64,000 nucleotides of DNA from Gammaproteobacteria bacterium (GCA_029268385.1 JAQWPG010000001.1:1-64000), one strand, 5' to 3'; positions 17,448 to 27,766 are shown, counted from the first letter of the stretch. Notes: generated by a model not told the origin, from the sequence alone. A program made the numbers and translations.

Positions 17448-18131
17448 ATGAATAAACTAGATATAGAAAAATTACTATCAAAAAAAATAAAAACATCTCA
17501 GCTGTACTTAGATTCTCTTACCCATAGAAGCGCAAGTAATATAAATAATGAGCGTTTAGAGTTTTTTGGAGATGCTATTCTTGGTTTAATAATCGCAGAG
17601 TATTTGTATAAAAAATTTCCTAATGATGATGAGGGGTCTTTAAGTAGAAAAAGATCGCATTTAGTAAGAAAAGAAACCTTATATAAAGTAGCTACTAACT
17701 ATAATTTGGGAAGTAAAATTATTCTTGGAGAAGGTGAGAAAAAAAGTGGAGGACATAGGAGAGAATCTATAATATCAGATGCTTTGGAAGCGCTGATAGC
17801 GGTAGTGTATATAATAGAAGGATTTGATGCAGCAAAAATTTTTATATATGAAATTTTCAATAAGAGTATAAATTCAATTCCAAGCAATGATGATTTGAAG
17901 GATGCTAAAACAAAATTGCAGGAGCTATTGCAATCAAAAAATTGTGGACTTCCTGAATATGAAACACAGGAAATTAATAAAAATAATAAAATAAGTTTTA
18001 AGACGCTTTGCAAAATCAAGGAACATAATATTTGTGAAAATGGAGTTGGAGGTAATAAAAGAAAGTCCCAACAAGAATCGGCAGCAAAAGCACTTAATAA
18101 AATAACCCAAGTATATAAAAAAAATGAGTAG
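17448..18131 (+). CDS. rnc: ribonuclease III
   Basis: 227 residues. The signature ERLEFFGDAILG holds the catalytic acidic residues, with the second acidic site in SDALEALIAVVYI. A double-stranded-RNA-binding domain occupies the last 75 residues (DAKTKLQELLQSK to the end, with KKSQQESAAKAL-like helix). It cleaves rRNA precursors and structured mRNAs. It overlaps era by 8 bases, the usual tight coupling of these two genes. Confidence 0.96.
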   Translation: MNKLDIEKLLSKKIKTSQLYLDSLTHRSASNINNERLEFFGDAILGLIIAEYLYKKFPNDDEGSLSRKRSHLVRKETLYKVATNYNLGSKIILGEGEKKSGGHRRESIISDALEALIAVVYIIEGFDAAKIFIYEIFNKSINSIPSNDDLKDAKTKLQELLQSKNCGLPEYETQEINKNNKISFKTLCKIKEHNICENGVGGNKRKSQQESAAKALNKITQVYKKNE

Positions 18132-19002
18132 CGGAAATATTTCTATAATTGGAAAACCTAATGTAGGAAAATCTACATTATTTAACCTCTTAATAAAAAG
18201 ACATTTATCAGGAGAAACAAATAAGCCTCAAACCACAAGACACAAGATTGATGCTGTATTACATGAAGACGAAACAGAGTATTTATTTGTAGATACTCCG
18301 GGAATAAATTTCAATATTAGAAAAGATTTTAATAGAATTTTAAATAAAAATGCATTATCAGCTATTTATGAATCTGATATTATTCTTCATTTGGTAAATT
18401 ACTTTGATTTAGATAAAGATGATATAAAAGTTATCGAAAATATAAAAGATATAGACTCTCCAAAAATACTAGTATTAAACAAAACTGACTTAGATAAAAA
18501 TAAAAAGAAATTACCAAATATACTCTCTAAAATCCCAAAAGATATTTTGGATATTTATGATGAGATAATACCAATTAGTTCAAAAGAATCAGACAATATT
18601 ATTAATTTAAAAAAACTAATAAGAAATTATATTCCGAAAAATAATCAAATTAATCACAGTAATATTATTAGCAATAAGCCAGATGAATTTTTTGCGGCAG
18701 AATATATCAGAGAAGCCTGCATAAAATATTTATCTGTTGAGCTTCCTTATTCATTACATGTAGAGATAAATAAATTTGATAAAGAAGATAATATAATATC
18801 TATTGCTTCAACAATTTATTTAAAGAAAAAAAGTCATTTAAGTATCGTTGTTGGAAAAAATGGGTCAATGCTTGTGAAAATAAGTAAACTAGCCAGAATA
18901 AATTCAGAGAATTTATTTAATAAAAAAGTATACCTGAAAATATTTGTTAAATATGATCCGAAATGGAAAGACTCCGAATCCTTTCTTAATTCGTATAGTT
19001 AA
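18124..19002 (+). CDS. era: GTPase Era
   Basis: 292 residues. The GTPase domain shows the P-loop GKPNVGKST, switch region TTRHKIDA, DTPGI and NKTD. A KH RNA-binding domain fills the C-terminal third and includes VVGKNGSMLVKIS. Era binds 16S rRNA near its 3' end and takes part in 30S assembly. Some usual residues are altered (the typical 'RPQTTR' reads KPQTTR) but no key residue is missing. It overlaps rnc and is followed by recO after 2 bases. Confidence 0.95.
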   Translation: MSSGNISIIGKPNVGKSTLFNLLIKRHLSGETNKPQTTRHKIDAVLHEDETEYLFVDTPGINFNIRKDFNRILNKNALSAIYESDIILHLVNYFDLDKDDIKVIENIKDIDSPKILVLNKTDLDKNKKKLPNILSKIPKDILDIYDEIIPISSKESDNIINLKKLIRNYIPKNNQINHSNIISNKPDEFFAAEYIREACIKYLSVELPYSLHVEINKFDKEDNIISIASTIYLKKKSHLSIVVGKNGSMLVKISKLARINSENLFNKKVYLKIFVKYDPKWKDSESFLNSYS

Positions 19003-19004
19003 AT

Positions 19005-19685
19005 ATGCAGACATCAGATATTTACATTATAAAAATTACTCCATACAGAGAATCCAGTAATCTTTATGAGGCCATAGCTAAAGATTATGGAAAAATTACG
19101 CTAATTCATAAAGGTGTAAAAACAAATAAAAAGAAGTTTTCTTTGGAACTATTTTGCTCGTATAAAATTAATTGGTCGGGAAAAGGGGGTATAAAATTTC
19201 TTAGAGAATATGATATTATTGAGAGGCTGGATTTACTTCCTAAGCATAATATTGTTGGTATGTATTTTAATGAATTGATGCATTATCTAACAAAAAATGA
19301 TTATCAAATTGAAAAACTATATAGCCATTATGGAGATAGTTTAAAAAGTTTAAAGACCTCTAATAATTTTTTAATTGATTTAAATAATTACGAGATTGGG
19401 ATTTTAATTTTAACGGGTCATTATTTAATTTTTGATACTGACGCTAATGACCAAATTATAGATAAAAGAAAAAATTATTCTTATATTCCTGATTTTGGAC
19501 CAAAAATAGATTCAAGTAGTAAAAACACATATTCGGGTGAAACCTTGGCGGCTCTCTCAGGCAGCTATTTCTATAATGATAAAACTATAAAGGAATCAAG
19601 GGTTTTAATGAAAAGATTAATAGATTATTATATACAACCAAAAAAAATTAAAACAAGAGAAATATTAAAATATATTTCATTGTAA
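19005..19685 (+). CDS. recO: DNA repair protein RecO
   Basis: 226 residues, near the family length. The N-terminal OB-fold is seen in YIIKITPYRESSNLYEA and LIHKGVKTNKKKF; the helical C-terminal part is poorly conserved. No CxxC zinc pair is evident, as in the gammaproteobacterial form. RecO loads RecA onto SSB-coated DNA with RecR. Its place between era and pdxJ is a strong support for an otherwise weakly conserved protein. Confidence 0.9.
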   Translation: MQTSDIYIIKITPYRESSNLYEAIAKDYGKITLIHKGVKTNKKKFSLELFCSYKINWSGKGGIKFLREYDIIERLDLLPKHNIVGMYFNELMHYLTKNDYQIEKLYSHYGDSLKSLKTSNNFLIDLNNYEIGILILTGHYLIFDTDANDQIIDKRKNYSYIPDFGPKIDSSSKNTYSGETLAALSGSYFYNDKTIKESRVLMKRLIDYYIQPKKIKTREILKYISL

Positions 19686-19699
19686 TTAAAGGAAAAAAT

Positions 19700-20416
19700 A
19701 TGGTTAAGCTAGGTGTAAATTTAGATCACGTCGCAACAATCAGGCAGCAAAGATATACACCTTATCCTGATATGCTAACTGCTATTAAAATATCTGAGGA
19801 AAGTGGCGCAGATAGTATCACTATGCATTTAAGAGAAGACAGAAGACATATTCAATTTGAAGATATAAAGATAGCAAGAAAAAATATTAATACTAAATTA
19901 AATTTGGAAATGGCTCCAACGAACGAAATGTGCAGAATTGCAAATCAGGTTAAGCCAGATTTTATTTGTTTAGTGCCTGAAAAAAGACAAGAACTTACTA
20001 CTGAAGGTGGTCTGGATATTAAAAAAAACTTTAACTCTTTAAAAAGTGTAGTAAGCAAACTTCAAGAATCTAAAGCATTGATATCTTTATTTATAGAGCC
20101 AGACTTGAGTTCTATTAAATTAGCCAAGGATTTAAAAGTGGATGCGATTGAGCTGCATACTGGAAAATATGCAGAAGCTGGAGTCTCTAATAAAGAAGTA
20201 TATTTAAATCAAATAAAAACAGCCTCAGAGTATGCAAATAAATTATCTTTGGTTGTAAATGCAGGGCACGGACTTGATTATACTAATGTTAAGGAAATTG
20301 CTAGAATAAATTACATGGAAGAATTGAATATAGGTCATTCAATAATAGCAGAATCAATATTTCTTGGTTTGGCTGAAGCAATTAAGAAAATGAAAAATTT
20401 AATCGAGAGCTCGTAA
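19700..20416 (+). CDS. pdxJ: pyridoxine 5'-phosphate synthase
   Basis: 238 residues, complete. LGVNLDHVATIRQQR at the start, DSITMHLREDRRHI, LNLEMAPT and VNAGHGLDYTNV are strongly conserved. It condenses deoxyxylulose-5-P with 3-amino-2-oxopropyl phosphate in vitamin B6 synthesis. DXP also feeds the isoprenoid pathway, for which dxr, ispD and ispF are in this window. acpS starts one base after its stop. Confidence 0.96.
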   Translation: MVKLGVNLDHVATIRQQRYTPYPDMLTAIKISEESGADSITMHLREDRRHIQFEDIKIARKNINTKLNLEMAPTNEMCRIANQVKPDFICLVPEKRQELTTEGGLDIKKNFNSLKSVVSKLQESKALISLFIEPDLSSIKLAKDLKVDAIELHTGKYAEAGVSNKEVYLNQIKTASEYANKLSLVVNAGHGLDYTNVKEIARINYMEELNIGHSIIAESIFLGLAEAIKKMKNLIESS

Positions 20417-20417
20417 A

Positions 20418-20795
20418 ATGGATATATTTGGGATAGGTGTAGATATAGTTGAACTTGATAGAATAAGGAAAATTTATTCCAAATATGGTGACAAGTTTGC
20501 TCAAAAAATTCTTAATAAGTACGAGCTGTCTAGTTATAATTTAACAAAGAATAAAATATCTTTTTTAGGAAAAAGATTTGCTGCAAAAGAAGCCATTGGT
20601 AAAGCATTGGGTATTGGTATTTTAAATGGATTCTTATTAAAGAATATATGTATAAGTCACGATGGTTTTGGAAAACCACTAGCCAAGTTAAATAAAAGAA
20701 AAGAATTTGAAATATATCTAAACAAAGTTATTCATATTTCAATATCAGACGAAAAAAATTTTGCAGTAGCAAATGCATTGATTTTAAATAAATAA
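20418..20795 (+). CDS. acpS: holo-[acyl-carrier-protein] synthase
   Basis: 125 residues. GIGVDIVELDRI carries the magnesium-binding Asp, and FLGKRFAAKEAIGKALG is the second family motif with the conserved Glu. It transfers 4'-phosphopantetheine from CoA to apo-ACP, which is needed by the fatty acid and lipid A enzymes coded further along. It keeps the pdxJ-acpS pairing usual in proteobacteria. Confidence 0.95.
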   Translation: MDIFGIGVDIVELDRIRKIYSKYGDKFAQKILNKYELSSYNLTKNKISFLGKRFAAKEAIGKALGIGILNGFLLKNICISHDGFGKPLAKLNKRKEFEIYLNKVIHISISDEKNFAVANALILNK

Positions 20796-20797
20796 AT

Positions 20798-21685
20798 ATG
20801 GAAATTAAAAACATAAGTTCTCTTATAGGCAATACTCCTTTAGTTAGCTTGCAGAGGCTAAATAAAACTGATAATAAGGTATTCTTGAAAATGGAGGGTG
20901 ATAACCCAGCAGGCTCAGTTAAAGACAGGGCTGCCATGAATATGGTTTCTGGAGCAGAAAAAAAGGGTCAAATAAAACCAGGCGATACAATAATCGAAGC
21001 TACTAGTGGAAATACTGGAATAGCATTAGCAATGGTTTGCGCTATCAAAGGTTATGATTTGATTTTAATAATGCCAGATAATATGAGTCTCGAAAGAAGA
21101 GCTGCAATGCTGGCTTATGGAGCTAAGATAATACTCGTTACAGAGAAACAGGGAATGGAGGGAGCAAGGGACTTGGCAATAGAAATGCAAGAGAAAAATA
21201 AAGGCCTAGTTTTAAATCAATTTGCAAATAATGATAATGTAGAAGCACATTATAAAACAACAGGACCAGAAATATGGAAAGATACAAAAGGAAAAGTTAC
21301 TCATTTTGTTGCATCAATGGGCACTACAGGAACAATAGTTGGAACGGCTAAATATCTAAAATCTATGAATCCAAAAATAAAAATAATCGGAGTTCAGCCC
21401 GAAGAAGGTGCATCAATTCCCGGAATAAGAAAATGGCCAAAAGAATACGTGCCGAAAATATTCAGTGACAAAAACATTGATGAAATTATTTACATATCTC
21501 AAGACCAAGCAGAAAATACAGCAAGAAATTTAGCGAAGAAAGAAGGAATATTTTCAGGACCTTCTTCGGGCGGGACAACATTTGTAGCATTAGAGATTGC
21601 AAAAAAAGAAAAAAATGCAGTAATAGTTTCAATTATATGTGATCGTGGTGATAGATATATATCTACAGGAATTTTTAATAAATGA
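20798..21685 (+). CDS. cysM: cysteine synthase B (O-acetylserine sulfhydrylase)
   Basis: 295 residues, typical of CysM, which is shorter than CysK. The PLP lysine is K42 in AGSVKDRAA; SGNTGIALA binds the substrate carboxylate; SMGTTGTIVGT is the phosphate-binding loop; GIFSGPSSGG is near the end. It makes cysteine from O-acetylserine (or O-phosphoserine) and sulfide or thiosulfate. The next gene starts on its stop codon (ATGA). Confidence 0.92.
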   Translation: MEIKNISSLIGNTPLVSLQRLNKTDNKVFLKMEGDNPAGSVKDRAAMNMVSGAEKKGQIKPGDTIIEATSGNTGIALAMVCAIKGYDLILIMPDNMSLERRAAMLAYGAKIILVTEKQGMEGARDLAIEMQEKNKGLVLNQFANNDNVEAHYKTTGPEIWKDTKGKVTHFVASMGTTGTIVGTAKYLKSMNPKIKIIGVQPEEGASIPGIRKWPKEYVPKIFSDKNIDEIIYISQDQAENTARNLAKKEGIFSGPSSGGTTFVALEIAKKEKNAVIVSIICDRGDRYISTGIFNK

Positions 21686-22452
21686 ATATATTAGTTTTTG
21701 ATATTGAAACAGTACCTGATACTGATGGCGGAGCTAAGCTTCTAGATTTAAAGAATTTAAGTAAAAAAAATATTATTAAGGCAATGGAGCATGTGCAGCT
21801 TCAAAAAAGTGGAACAATGTTTCAACCACTTCATCTTCATAAAATTGTTGCCATATCTGTTTTATATAAAAATAATGAAAAATTATCATTACTCTCTTTA
21901 GGCGAAGAAAGTTCAAAAGAAAATGAACTCCTTAAATATTTTTTTTCTGCTATAGACAAGTATCAGCCTCAGCTAGTAAGTTGGAATGGTAAAGGCTTTG
22001 ATTCACCTGTCATTCATTATCGCTCCTTAATACATGGGGTATCATCTATTAAGTACTGGGATAGAGGCGAGGATGATAGAGAATTTAAATGGAATAATTA
22101 TTTAAATAGATATCATGATAGACATCTAGACTTAATGGACGTTTTATCAGGCTTTAAAAAACCAGCTTCTTTAACAGATATTGCTCAGTTAGTTGGAGCT
22201 CCAGGAAAATATGGAATTGATGGCAGTAAAGTTACTGAATATTATCTTGATAATAATTTACAAAAGATAAGAGATTATTGTGAGACAGATGTTCTTAACA
22301 CATATTTCGTATTTTTAAGATACCAATTAATCTCAAATAATATCTCTAAAGATAAATATAGCGAGCTAATGAAAGAAATTCATGATTTTCTTGAGGCTTC
22401 AGATAAAAAACATTGGAAAGAATTTAGTTCTTTGTGTGAAAAAAAACTATAA
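21682..22452 (+). CDS. predicted PolB-like 3'-5' exonuclease
   Basis: 256 residues. It has a DEDD exonuclease fold: FDIETVPD (Exo I, D and E), LVSWNGKGFDSPVIHYR (Exo II) and the Exo III segment with YCETDVLNTYFVFLRY. It matches the stand-alone 'PolB-like' 3'-5' exonuclease family (PF10108) found next to cysM in many gammaproteobacteria. Its cellular substrate is not known. The last 6 bases overlap the 3' end of dapE on the other strand. Confidence 0.85.
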   Translation: MNILVFDIETVPDTDGGAKLLDLKNLSKKNIIKAMEHVQLQKSGTMFQPLHLHKIVAISVLYKNNEKLSLLSLGEESSKENELLKYFFSAIDKYQPQLVSWNGKGFDSPVIHYRSLIHGVSSIKYWDRGEDDREFKWNNYLNRYHDRHLDLMDVLSGFKKPASLTDIAQLVGAPGKYGIDGSKVTEYYLDNNLQKIRDYCETDVLNTYFVFLRYQLISNNISKDKYSELMKEIHDFLEASDKKHWKEFSSLCEKKL

Positions 22453-23583
22453 GAGAATCTCGCATAAAGCTGCGTAATATATTTTTTCTAAATTATCTAA
22501 ATCCTTTAAATTGATATTTTCATTTACTTTATGTGCTGTTTGATTTAGCGGCCCAAATTCTACGGTCTCTTTTGCATGTTTGGAAATAAATCTTGCATCT
22601 GATGTCCCGCCTGTAGTAGATAAATTTGAATTTACACCTATAGTTTCTTTAATTACTTTTTGCAAAATCTTTGTAAGCTTTCCTTCGTTTGTAATAAATG
22701 GTTCAGCAGAACAATTCCATATAATTTCATACTGACAATCTAAACTTGATAAAATTTCTTCGAATTTAATTTTGATATCATCTTGAGTCAGTTCATTTGA
22801 AAATCTAAGGTTAAATACAATATCTATAGACCTAGGTATCATATTTGAAGCTACTTCATCAGATTTAATTGATGATATTTGTAGAGAAGTTTTTGGAAAA
22901 TATTTATTTCCAGCATCCCATTCATAATTATTTAGTTTGCTTATTAGATTTCCAGCGAAATGAATAGGATTTTTTGCTAGATCTGGATAAGCTATATGCC
23001 CTTGAATACCAATAAGCTTTAAATTTCCTGTTAAAGACCCTCTTCTTCCATTTTTTATTGTGTCGCCAAATTTTTTACTACTTGTAGGTTCGCCAACAAT
23101 ACAATAATCTATATTTATCTTTTCTCTTTTAAATTTCTCAATTACTTTTCGAGTACCATATTTTGCAGGTCCTTCTTCATCACTAGTTAATAAGAAACCT
23201 ATAGATCCTTTATGATTAGGATTATTATCTATAAATCTCTGTGTAGCAGCAACCATAGAGGCAATACTTGATTTCATGTCAGATGCTCCTCTACCGTATA
23301 AGACATTACTCTTGACTTCGGCCTTGAATGGATCTGTATTCCACTCATCAATATTTCCAGGCGGAACAACATCTGTATGACCTGCAAAAACTAAAAGAGG
23401 CTCACATGATCCTTTCCTAAGCCAAATGTTTTTGACATTTTCAACATCAATATTCTCATGCTTAAACTTATAATCTGCCAACTCGTTTTTTATATATTCT
23501 TGGCAGCCACCATCTTTTGGAGTAATAGATTCTTTTTCTATTAAATTTTTAGCAATAACTTCTACATTAGAAATATTAGTCAT
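22447..23583 (-). CDS. dapE: succinyl-diaminopimelate desuccinylase
   Basis: 378 residues from the ATG at 23583, whose A is shared with the dapD stop (TGATG); a TTG three bases further upstream is the alternative. It is a complete M20 di-zinc enzyme: FAGHTDVVPPG (first metal His/Asp), GRGASDMKSS, TSDEEGPA (catalytic and bridging Glu), CIVGEPTSS and the C-terminal TAHKVNE with the last metal His. It frees L,L-diaminopimelate for peptidoglycan and lysine. It sits after dapD in the same operon, with which it acts in consecutive parts of one pathway. Confidence 0.95.
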   Translation of the reverse strand: MTNISNVEVIAKNLIEKESITPKDGGCQEYIKNELADYKFKHENIDVENVKNIWLRKGSCEPLLVFAGHTDVVPPGNIDEWNTDPFKAEVKSNVLYGRGASDMKSSIASMVAATQRFIDNNPNHKGSIGFLLTSDEEGPAKYGTRKVIEKFKREKINIDYCIVGEPTSSKKFGDTIKNGRRGSLTGNLKLIGIQGHIAYPDLAKNPIHFAGNLISKLNNYEWDAGNKYFPKTSLQISSIKSDEVASNMIPRSIDIVFNLRFSNELTQDDIKIKFEEILSSLDCQYEIIWNCSAEPFITNEGKLTKILQKVIKETIGVNSNLSTTGGTSDARFISKHAKETVEFGPLNQTAHKVNENINLKDLDNLEKIYYAALCEILL

Positions 23584-24401
23584 CAATCAAGATCCCTTAA
23601 GATATTATTTATACCAACTTTTGAAAGAGTTTTTTCATCTACCTTTTTTACAATTATTGCTGCATACATACTATATTTACCATCTTTTGAAGGAAGGTTT
23701 CCTGAAACTACTACAGAACCAGCTGGAATTAAACCGTACGAAATCTCACCAGTACTTCTATCGTAAATTCTAGTGCTTTTACCTATATAAACGCCCATAG
23801 ATATCACAGATCCTTTTTCTACAATGACACCCTCAACGATTTCAGATCTTGCGCCTATAAAGCAATTATCTTCTATAATTGTTGGGGTAGCTTGTAGTGG
23901 TTCTAATACACCGCCTATGCCAACACCGCCAGATAGATGAACATTTTTACCAATTTGAGCACATGATCCTACTGTTACCCATGTGTCCACCATAGTGTAT
24001 TCATCTACGTATGCGCCAATATTTACATAAGAAGGCATCAAAATAACTCCTGGAGCTTGATAAGAACCATATCTAGCTGTTGCACTTGGTACTATTCTAA
24101 CTTTATTATTTAAAGCTTCTTTTTCAGATAAATCTTTATACTTAAGTGGTACTTTGTCATAAAAGTCTGACTCTGCGCCTTTGACAATAGAATTTTTGGA
24201 AAAACTAAAATACAATAAAATAGCTTTTTTAATCCAGTCATTTACAATCCACCCTGAATTTATTTTTTCAGCAACTCTTATTTTTCCTTTATCAAGATCT
24301 TTTAACGTAGCATTTACAGCATTAACTAAGTCATTATTATTCGATATATCAATTGAGTTATTTAGATCTTCATATCCTGCTTCAATTATTTCTTTTGTCA
24401 T
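23583..24401 (-). CDS. dapD: 2,3,4,5-tetrahydropyridine-2,6-dicarboxylate N-succinyltransferase
   Basis: 272 residues from the ATG at 24401; GAGGA sits just upstream, and a GTG at 24404 is too close to it. The C-terminal half is a left-handed beta-helix of hexapeptide repeats ([23 protein letters not shown] and neighbours). It adds succinate to tetrahydrodipicolinate in the lysine/peptidoglycan pathway. The order map-glnD-dapD-dapE is conserved in gammaproteobacteria (with dapC sometimes between). Confidence 0.95.
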   Translation of the reverse strand: MTKEIIEAGYEDLNNSIDISNNNDLVNAVNATLKDLDKGKIRVAEKINSGWIVNDWIKKAILLYFSFSKNSIVKGAESDFYDKVPLKYKDLSEKEALNNKVRIVPSATARYGSYQAPGVILMPSYVNIGAYVDEYTMVDTWVTVGSCAQIGKNVHLSGGVGIGGVLEPLQATPTIIEDNCFIGARSEIVEGVIVEKGSVISMGVYIGKSTRIYDRSTGEISYGLIPAGSVVVSGNLPSKDGKYSMYAAIIVKKVDEKTLSKVGINNILRDLD

Positions 24402-24419
24402 CACGTCCTCTTATTTTAT

Positions 24420-27008
24420 TTAATTATATAATTCTGAAATTTTTTGTTTTAAGTTACTTTTTATACTATTTATATCTTTACCAAACCCAGTATTTTTATT
24501 AGTTGGTACCACAATAAATATATCGTTTGCCTCTTCACCAAGTGTAGATATTTTCGCATCTTTTACCATTAAATCACAACTATCTATAGATTCACATATT
24601 TTTGATAAAAGCCCAGGGTGATCTAGTGTACTTACTTCTAGCAAAAGATTATTTGATTTTTTGGTTATATCAATATTTATAAAATTACTAAAACTTGCAA
24701 CATTTTCTGTCTGTTTTTTTGTAATTTTTTTAATTTTATAATTTGAATCTCTTAAAACATTAGAAATTGTATTATTTAAAAATTCTAAAGTATATATATC
24801 CCGAATATATTTGCCTTCTTTGTCTATAAGTAAATACGTATCTAAGGCCTGATTATTTTTTAATGTTATTATTCTAGCGTCGACGATGTTAATATTTAGA
24901 TTATCAATTATATTCGCTACATAAGAAAATATATTTTTTCTATTATTTTGATAGATTGTTAGCTCAGAACAACCCTTAACTTCGCTTTTTCTAATGGAAA
25001 CAGCATTATTAGGAGTATTATTAACTATTAATTCAAAATGCCACACAATTTCATCATCACTATGTCTTCTGAAGTAATCTGTATTCATAAGTGACCAAGT
25101 TTTTTCAAAATCTTTCTTACTAATTTTTTTTGAAAGTTTTTTTGCTACAGTTGTCTTAAGATTTTTTATATATCTGTCTGGTTTCGCAATACTAAAAGTA
25201 TTTTTTCTAAAGTATAACTTACAAGATAAATATAGCTCCTTTAGTAATGAATCTTTCCAGTCGGTATATAGCTCAGGATTTGTTCCACGAATATCAGCAA
25301 TAGTAAGTAAATATAAATAATCCAATCTTTCTTGTGTCTTCACAATATCTGCAAAATTTTTTATTACTTCATCGTCACTTATATCTTTTTTTTGTATTGT
25401 TAAAGACATTAATAAATGGTTTTCTACAAGCCAACACACCATTTCGGCTTTGTGTTTACTCATTCCATGAGCTTCGCAGAATTTTAAAGACTCTGTCGAA
25501 CCGACCTTCGAATGATCTTTTTTTCTACCTTTTCCAATATCATGGAAAAGAGCGCCTAAATATAAAATTTCAGGGGAAAGTAATTTTTTAAATATTTCAT
25601 AAACAAAGGAATACTTTGATTTACAGTCTTGCGTACTCATATATCTTGTATTTGAAAGCACAGAAAGCGTATGCTCATCAACCGTATAGATGTGAAATAA
25701 ATCGAATTGCATCATGCCAACAATTTTTGAAAATGGCTTGAGATAGGCAGATAACACTCCATAATCATTCATTTTTCTTAAAGTGCTTGAAATGCCATTT
25801 TTTTGATAAAATATATCAATAAACATTTTCCTGTTAACAGCACTACTCCTAAATTGTTTATTTATTAAATGCAAACTTTCTCTAATATATCTAATAGTAT
25901 TTGCGGAAATATCATAAAAATTATCTTCGTCATTTTTAAGTAAAAATATTTCAAAAATGTTACTTGGATTTTCAATAAATACGTTTTTATCTTTTACACT
26001 AATGCTATTATTTCTAATATAAAATTTCTCTCTTATTAGTATGCTATTTTCTTTTAAATAACTGTTTTCAGTACTCTCTATATATTTGATTAATATTTCG
26101 TTTAACTGTTTTATATTGGTGATATGTTTATAAAAATTTTGCATAAATTTTTCAACACCAAGGTTTGTTTTGCAATTGTGGCCAAATAATTCAGCTAGTT
26201 TTTTTTGGCTAGTAAAGTAAAGTCTTTCTTCTGGTTTATTGTTAAGATAATGTAATAAAAATCTTGTTTTAGATAAAAATCTTTCTGATTGAAGTAGATC
26301 TAAATATTCTTTTTTTGTAATAATATTTATGCTGTGCAAATCAAACAAAGAATTTGTTTTAAAATTTTTTTTTGCTATCCATATTAAAGTCTGTAGATCC
26401 CTAAATCCACCTGGTCCCTCTTTAATATCTGGTTCTAATAAATAAGCAGTATTAGAATATTTTCTATATCTTTTTTTTTGCTCTAATTTTTTTGCAGACA
26501 AAAAATTTTTCTTTGACCAAATACTTTTACTTTCAATATTTCTTAACATACTTTCATATAGCAATCTATCGCCAAGAATTATTCTGCAATCAAGAACGCT
26601 TGTGAACGTGGCAATATCTTCATTAATTGCAATAATACAATCGTCTACGCTTCTGACTGAATGACCTACTTGAAATTTAAGATGCCATACATCTGCTATA
26701 AAATTCTCTATATTCTTAAGAATTTTTTTATCATCATAATTTCTAACTAATATTAATATATCTATATCTGAATAAGGAAATAATTCTGATCTACCATATC
26801 CTCCTACAGCTATAAGACAAATGTCTTTCTTTTTAAGGCTATTCTTTTTCCATGCTTTTTTTACTAAGTCATCAACAAGCAATGATTTATTTTTTAATAA
26901 TTTTCTTATGCTAATATTTTTCTCATATTCCGAATAAATATAATCATTTATTATATTTTTTTTATTTTGCGAAAAAGAAAAATTATTTATTAATTCTTTT
27001 TTTGACAT
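24420..27008 (-). CDS. glnD: bifunctional uridylyltransferase / uridylyl-removing enzyme (PII modifier)
   Basis: 862 residues, near E. coli's 890. The nucleotidyltransferase site is GGYGRSELFPYSDIDIL at about 69-85 (D81, D83). An HD domain follows with FHDIGKGRKKDHSKVG near 490. Two ACT domains fill the last 180 residues. It senses glutamine and modifies the PII protein. Its presence implies classical nitrogen control, which some streamlined marine bacteria lack; no glnB is in the window. It overlaps map by one base. Confidence 0.95.
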   Translation of the reverse strand: MSKKELINNFSFSQNKKNIINDYIYSEYEKNISIRKLLKNKSLLVDDLVKKAWKKNSLKKKDICLIAVGGYGRSELFPYSDIDILILVRNYDDKKILKNIENFIADVWHLKFQVGHSVRSVDDCIIAINEDIATFTSVLDCRIILGDRLLYESMLRNIESKSIWSKKNFLSAKKLEQKKRYRKYSNTAYLLEPDIKEGPGGFRDLQTLIWIAKKNFKTNSLFDLHSINIITKKEYLDLLQSERFLSKTRFLLHYLNNKPEERLYFTSQKKLAELFGHNCKTNLGVEKFMQNFYKHITNIKQLNEILIKYIESTENSYLKENSILIREKFYIRNNSISVKDKNVFIENPSNIFEIFLLKNDEDNFYDISANTIRYIRESLHLINKQFRSSAVNRKMFIDIFYQKNGISSTLRKMNDYGVLSAYLKPFSKIVGMMQFDLFHIYTVDEHTLSVLSNTRYMSTQDCKSKYSFVYEIFKKLLSPEILYLGALFHDIGKGRKKDHSKVGSTESLKFCEAHGMSKHKAEMVCWLVENHLLMSLTIQKKDISDDEVIKNFADIVKTQERLDYLYLLTIADIRGTNPELYTDWKDSLLKELYLSCKLYFRKNTFSIAKPDRYIKNLKTTVAKKLSKKISKKDFEKTWSLMNTDYFRRHSDDEIVWHFELIVNNTPNNAVSIRKSEVKGCSELTIYQNNRKNIFSYVANIIDNLNINIVDARIITLKNNQALDTYLLIDKEGKYIRDIYTLEFLNNTISNVLRDSNYKIKKITKKQTENVASFSNFINIDITKKSNNLLLEVSTLDHPGLLSKICESIDSCDLMVKDAKISTLGEEANDIFIVVPTNKNTGFGKDINSIKSNLKQKISELYN

Positions 27009-27766
27009 TATATGTTTTCTTCAGGTCTTTTGGTTAGAACTTCAAAACCGCTTTTTGTTACAAGAATAGTATGCTCCCATTGAGCTGACAAACTATGGTC
27101 TTTAGTTACTACTGTCCAATTATCAGGCAAAAGCTTCACCTCTTTCTTGCCAAAATTTATCATTGGCTCAATTGTAAAAGTCATGCCTTCCTTAAGTTCA
27201 ATCCCTTCACCTCTTTTACCATAGTGCAATATCTGGGGTTCTTCATGAAATTCTTTTCCAATTCCGTGGCCACAATATTCGCGAACAACTGAACAATGAT
27301 TTTTTTCCGCAAAAACTTGTATATTATTTCCAATATCTCCAATAGTTGCACCTGGCTTAACAGTTTTTATACCTATTGAAAGAGCTTCATATGTTAATTC
27401 CACAAGTCTTTTCGCCTGTATCGAAGGTTTTCCAACGTAAAACATCTTACTTGTATCTCCATGATAACCATCTTTTATTACTGTAACGTCAATATTCACA
27501 ATATCTTGTTTTTTTAGAATTCTTTTATCTGGTATGCCATGACAAACTTGGTGATTAATAGAGGTGCATATAGATTTTGGAAAACCTCTATAATTAAGAG
27601 GGGCTGGAATACAATCTAATTGTTTTGTAATGTAATTATGGCAAATTCTATCTAATTCTTCCGTAGATATTCCTGGTTTGACATAATCTTCGATCATAAT
27701 GAGAACTTTTGACGCTAGATTGCCAGCAACTCGCATTTTTTCAATTTCAGCAGCATTTTTTATCAT
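27008..27766 (-). CDS. map: methionine aminopeptidase, type I
   Basis: 252 residues. The five metal ligands are visible: NIDVTVIKDGYHGDTSKMF (two Asp), HGIGKEFHEEP (His), FTIEPMI (Glu) and WEHTILVT (Glu). H at CHGIP near residue 76 matches the conserved active-site His. It removes the initiator methionine. It stands divergent to rpsB, an arrangement conserved in gammaproteobacteria. Confidence 0.96.
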   Translation of the reverse strand: MIKNAAEIEKMRVAGNLASKVLIMIEDYVKPGISTEELDRICHNYITKQLDCIPAPLNYRGFPKSICTSINHQVCHGIPDKRILKKQDIVNIDVTVIKDGYHGDTSKMFYVGKPSIQAKRLVELTYEALSIGIKTVKPGATIGDIGNNIQVFAEKNHCSVVREYCGHGIGKEFHEEPQILHYGKRGEGIELKEGMTFTIEPMINFGKKEVKLLPDNWTVVTKDHSLSAQWEHTILVTKSGFEVLTKRPEENI

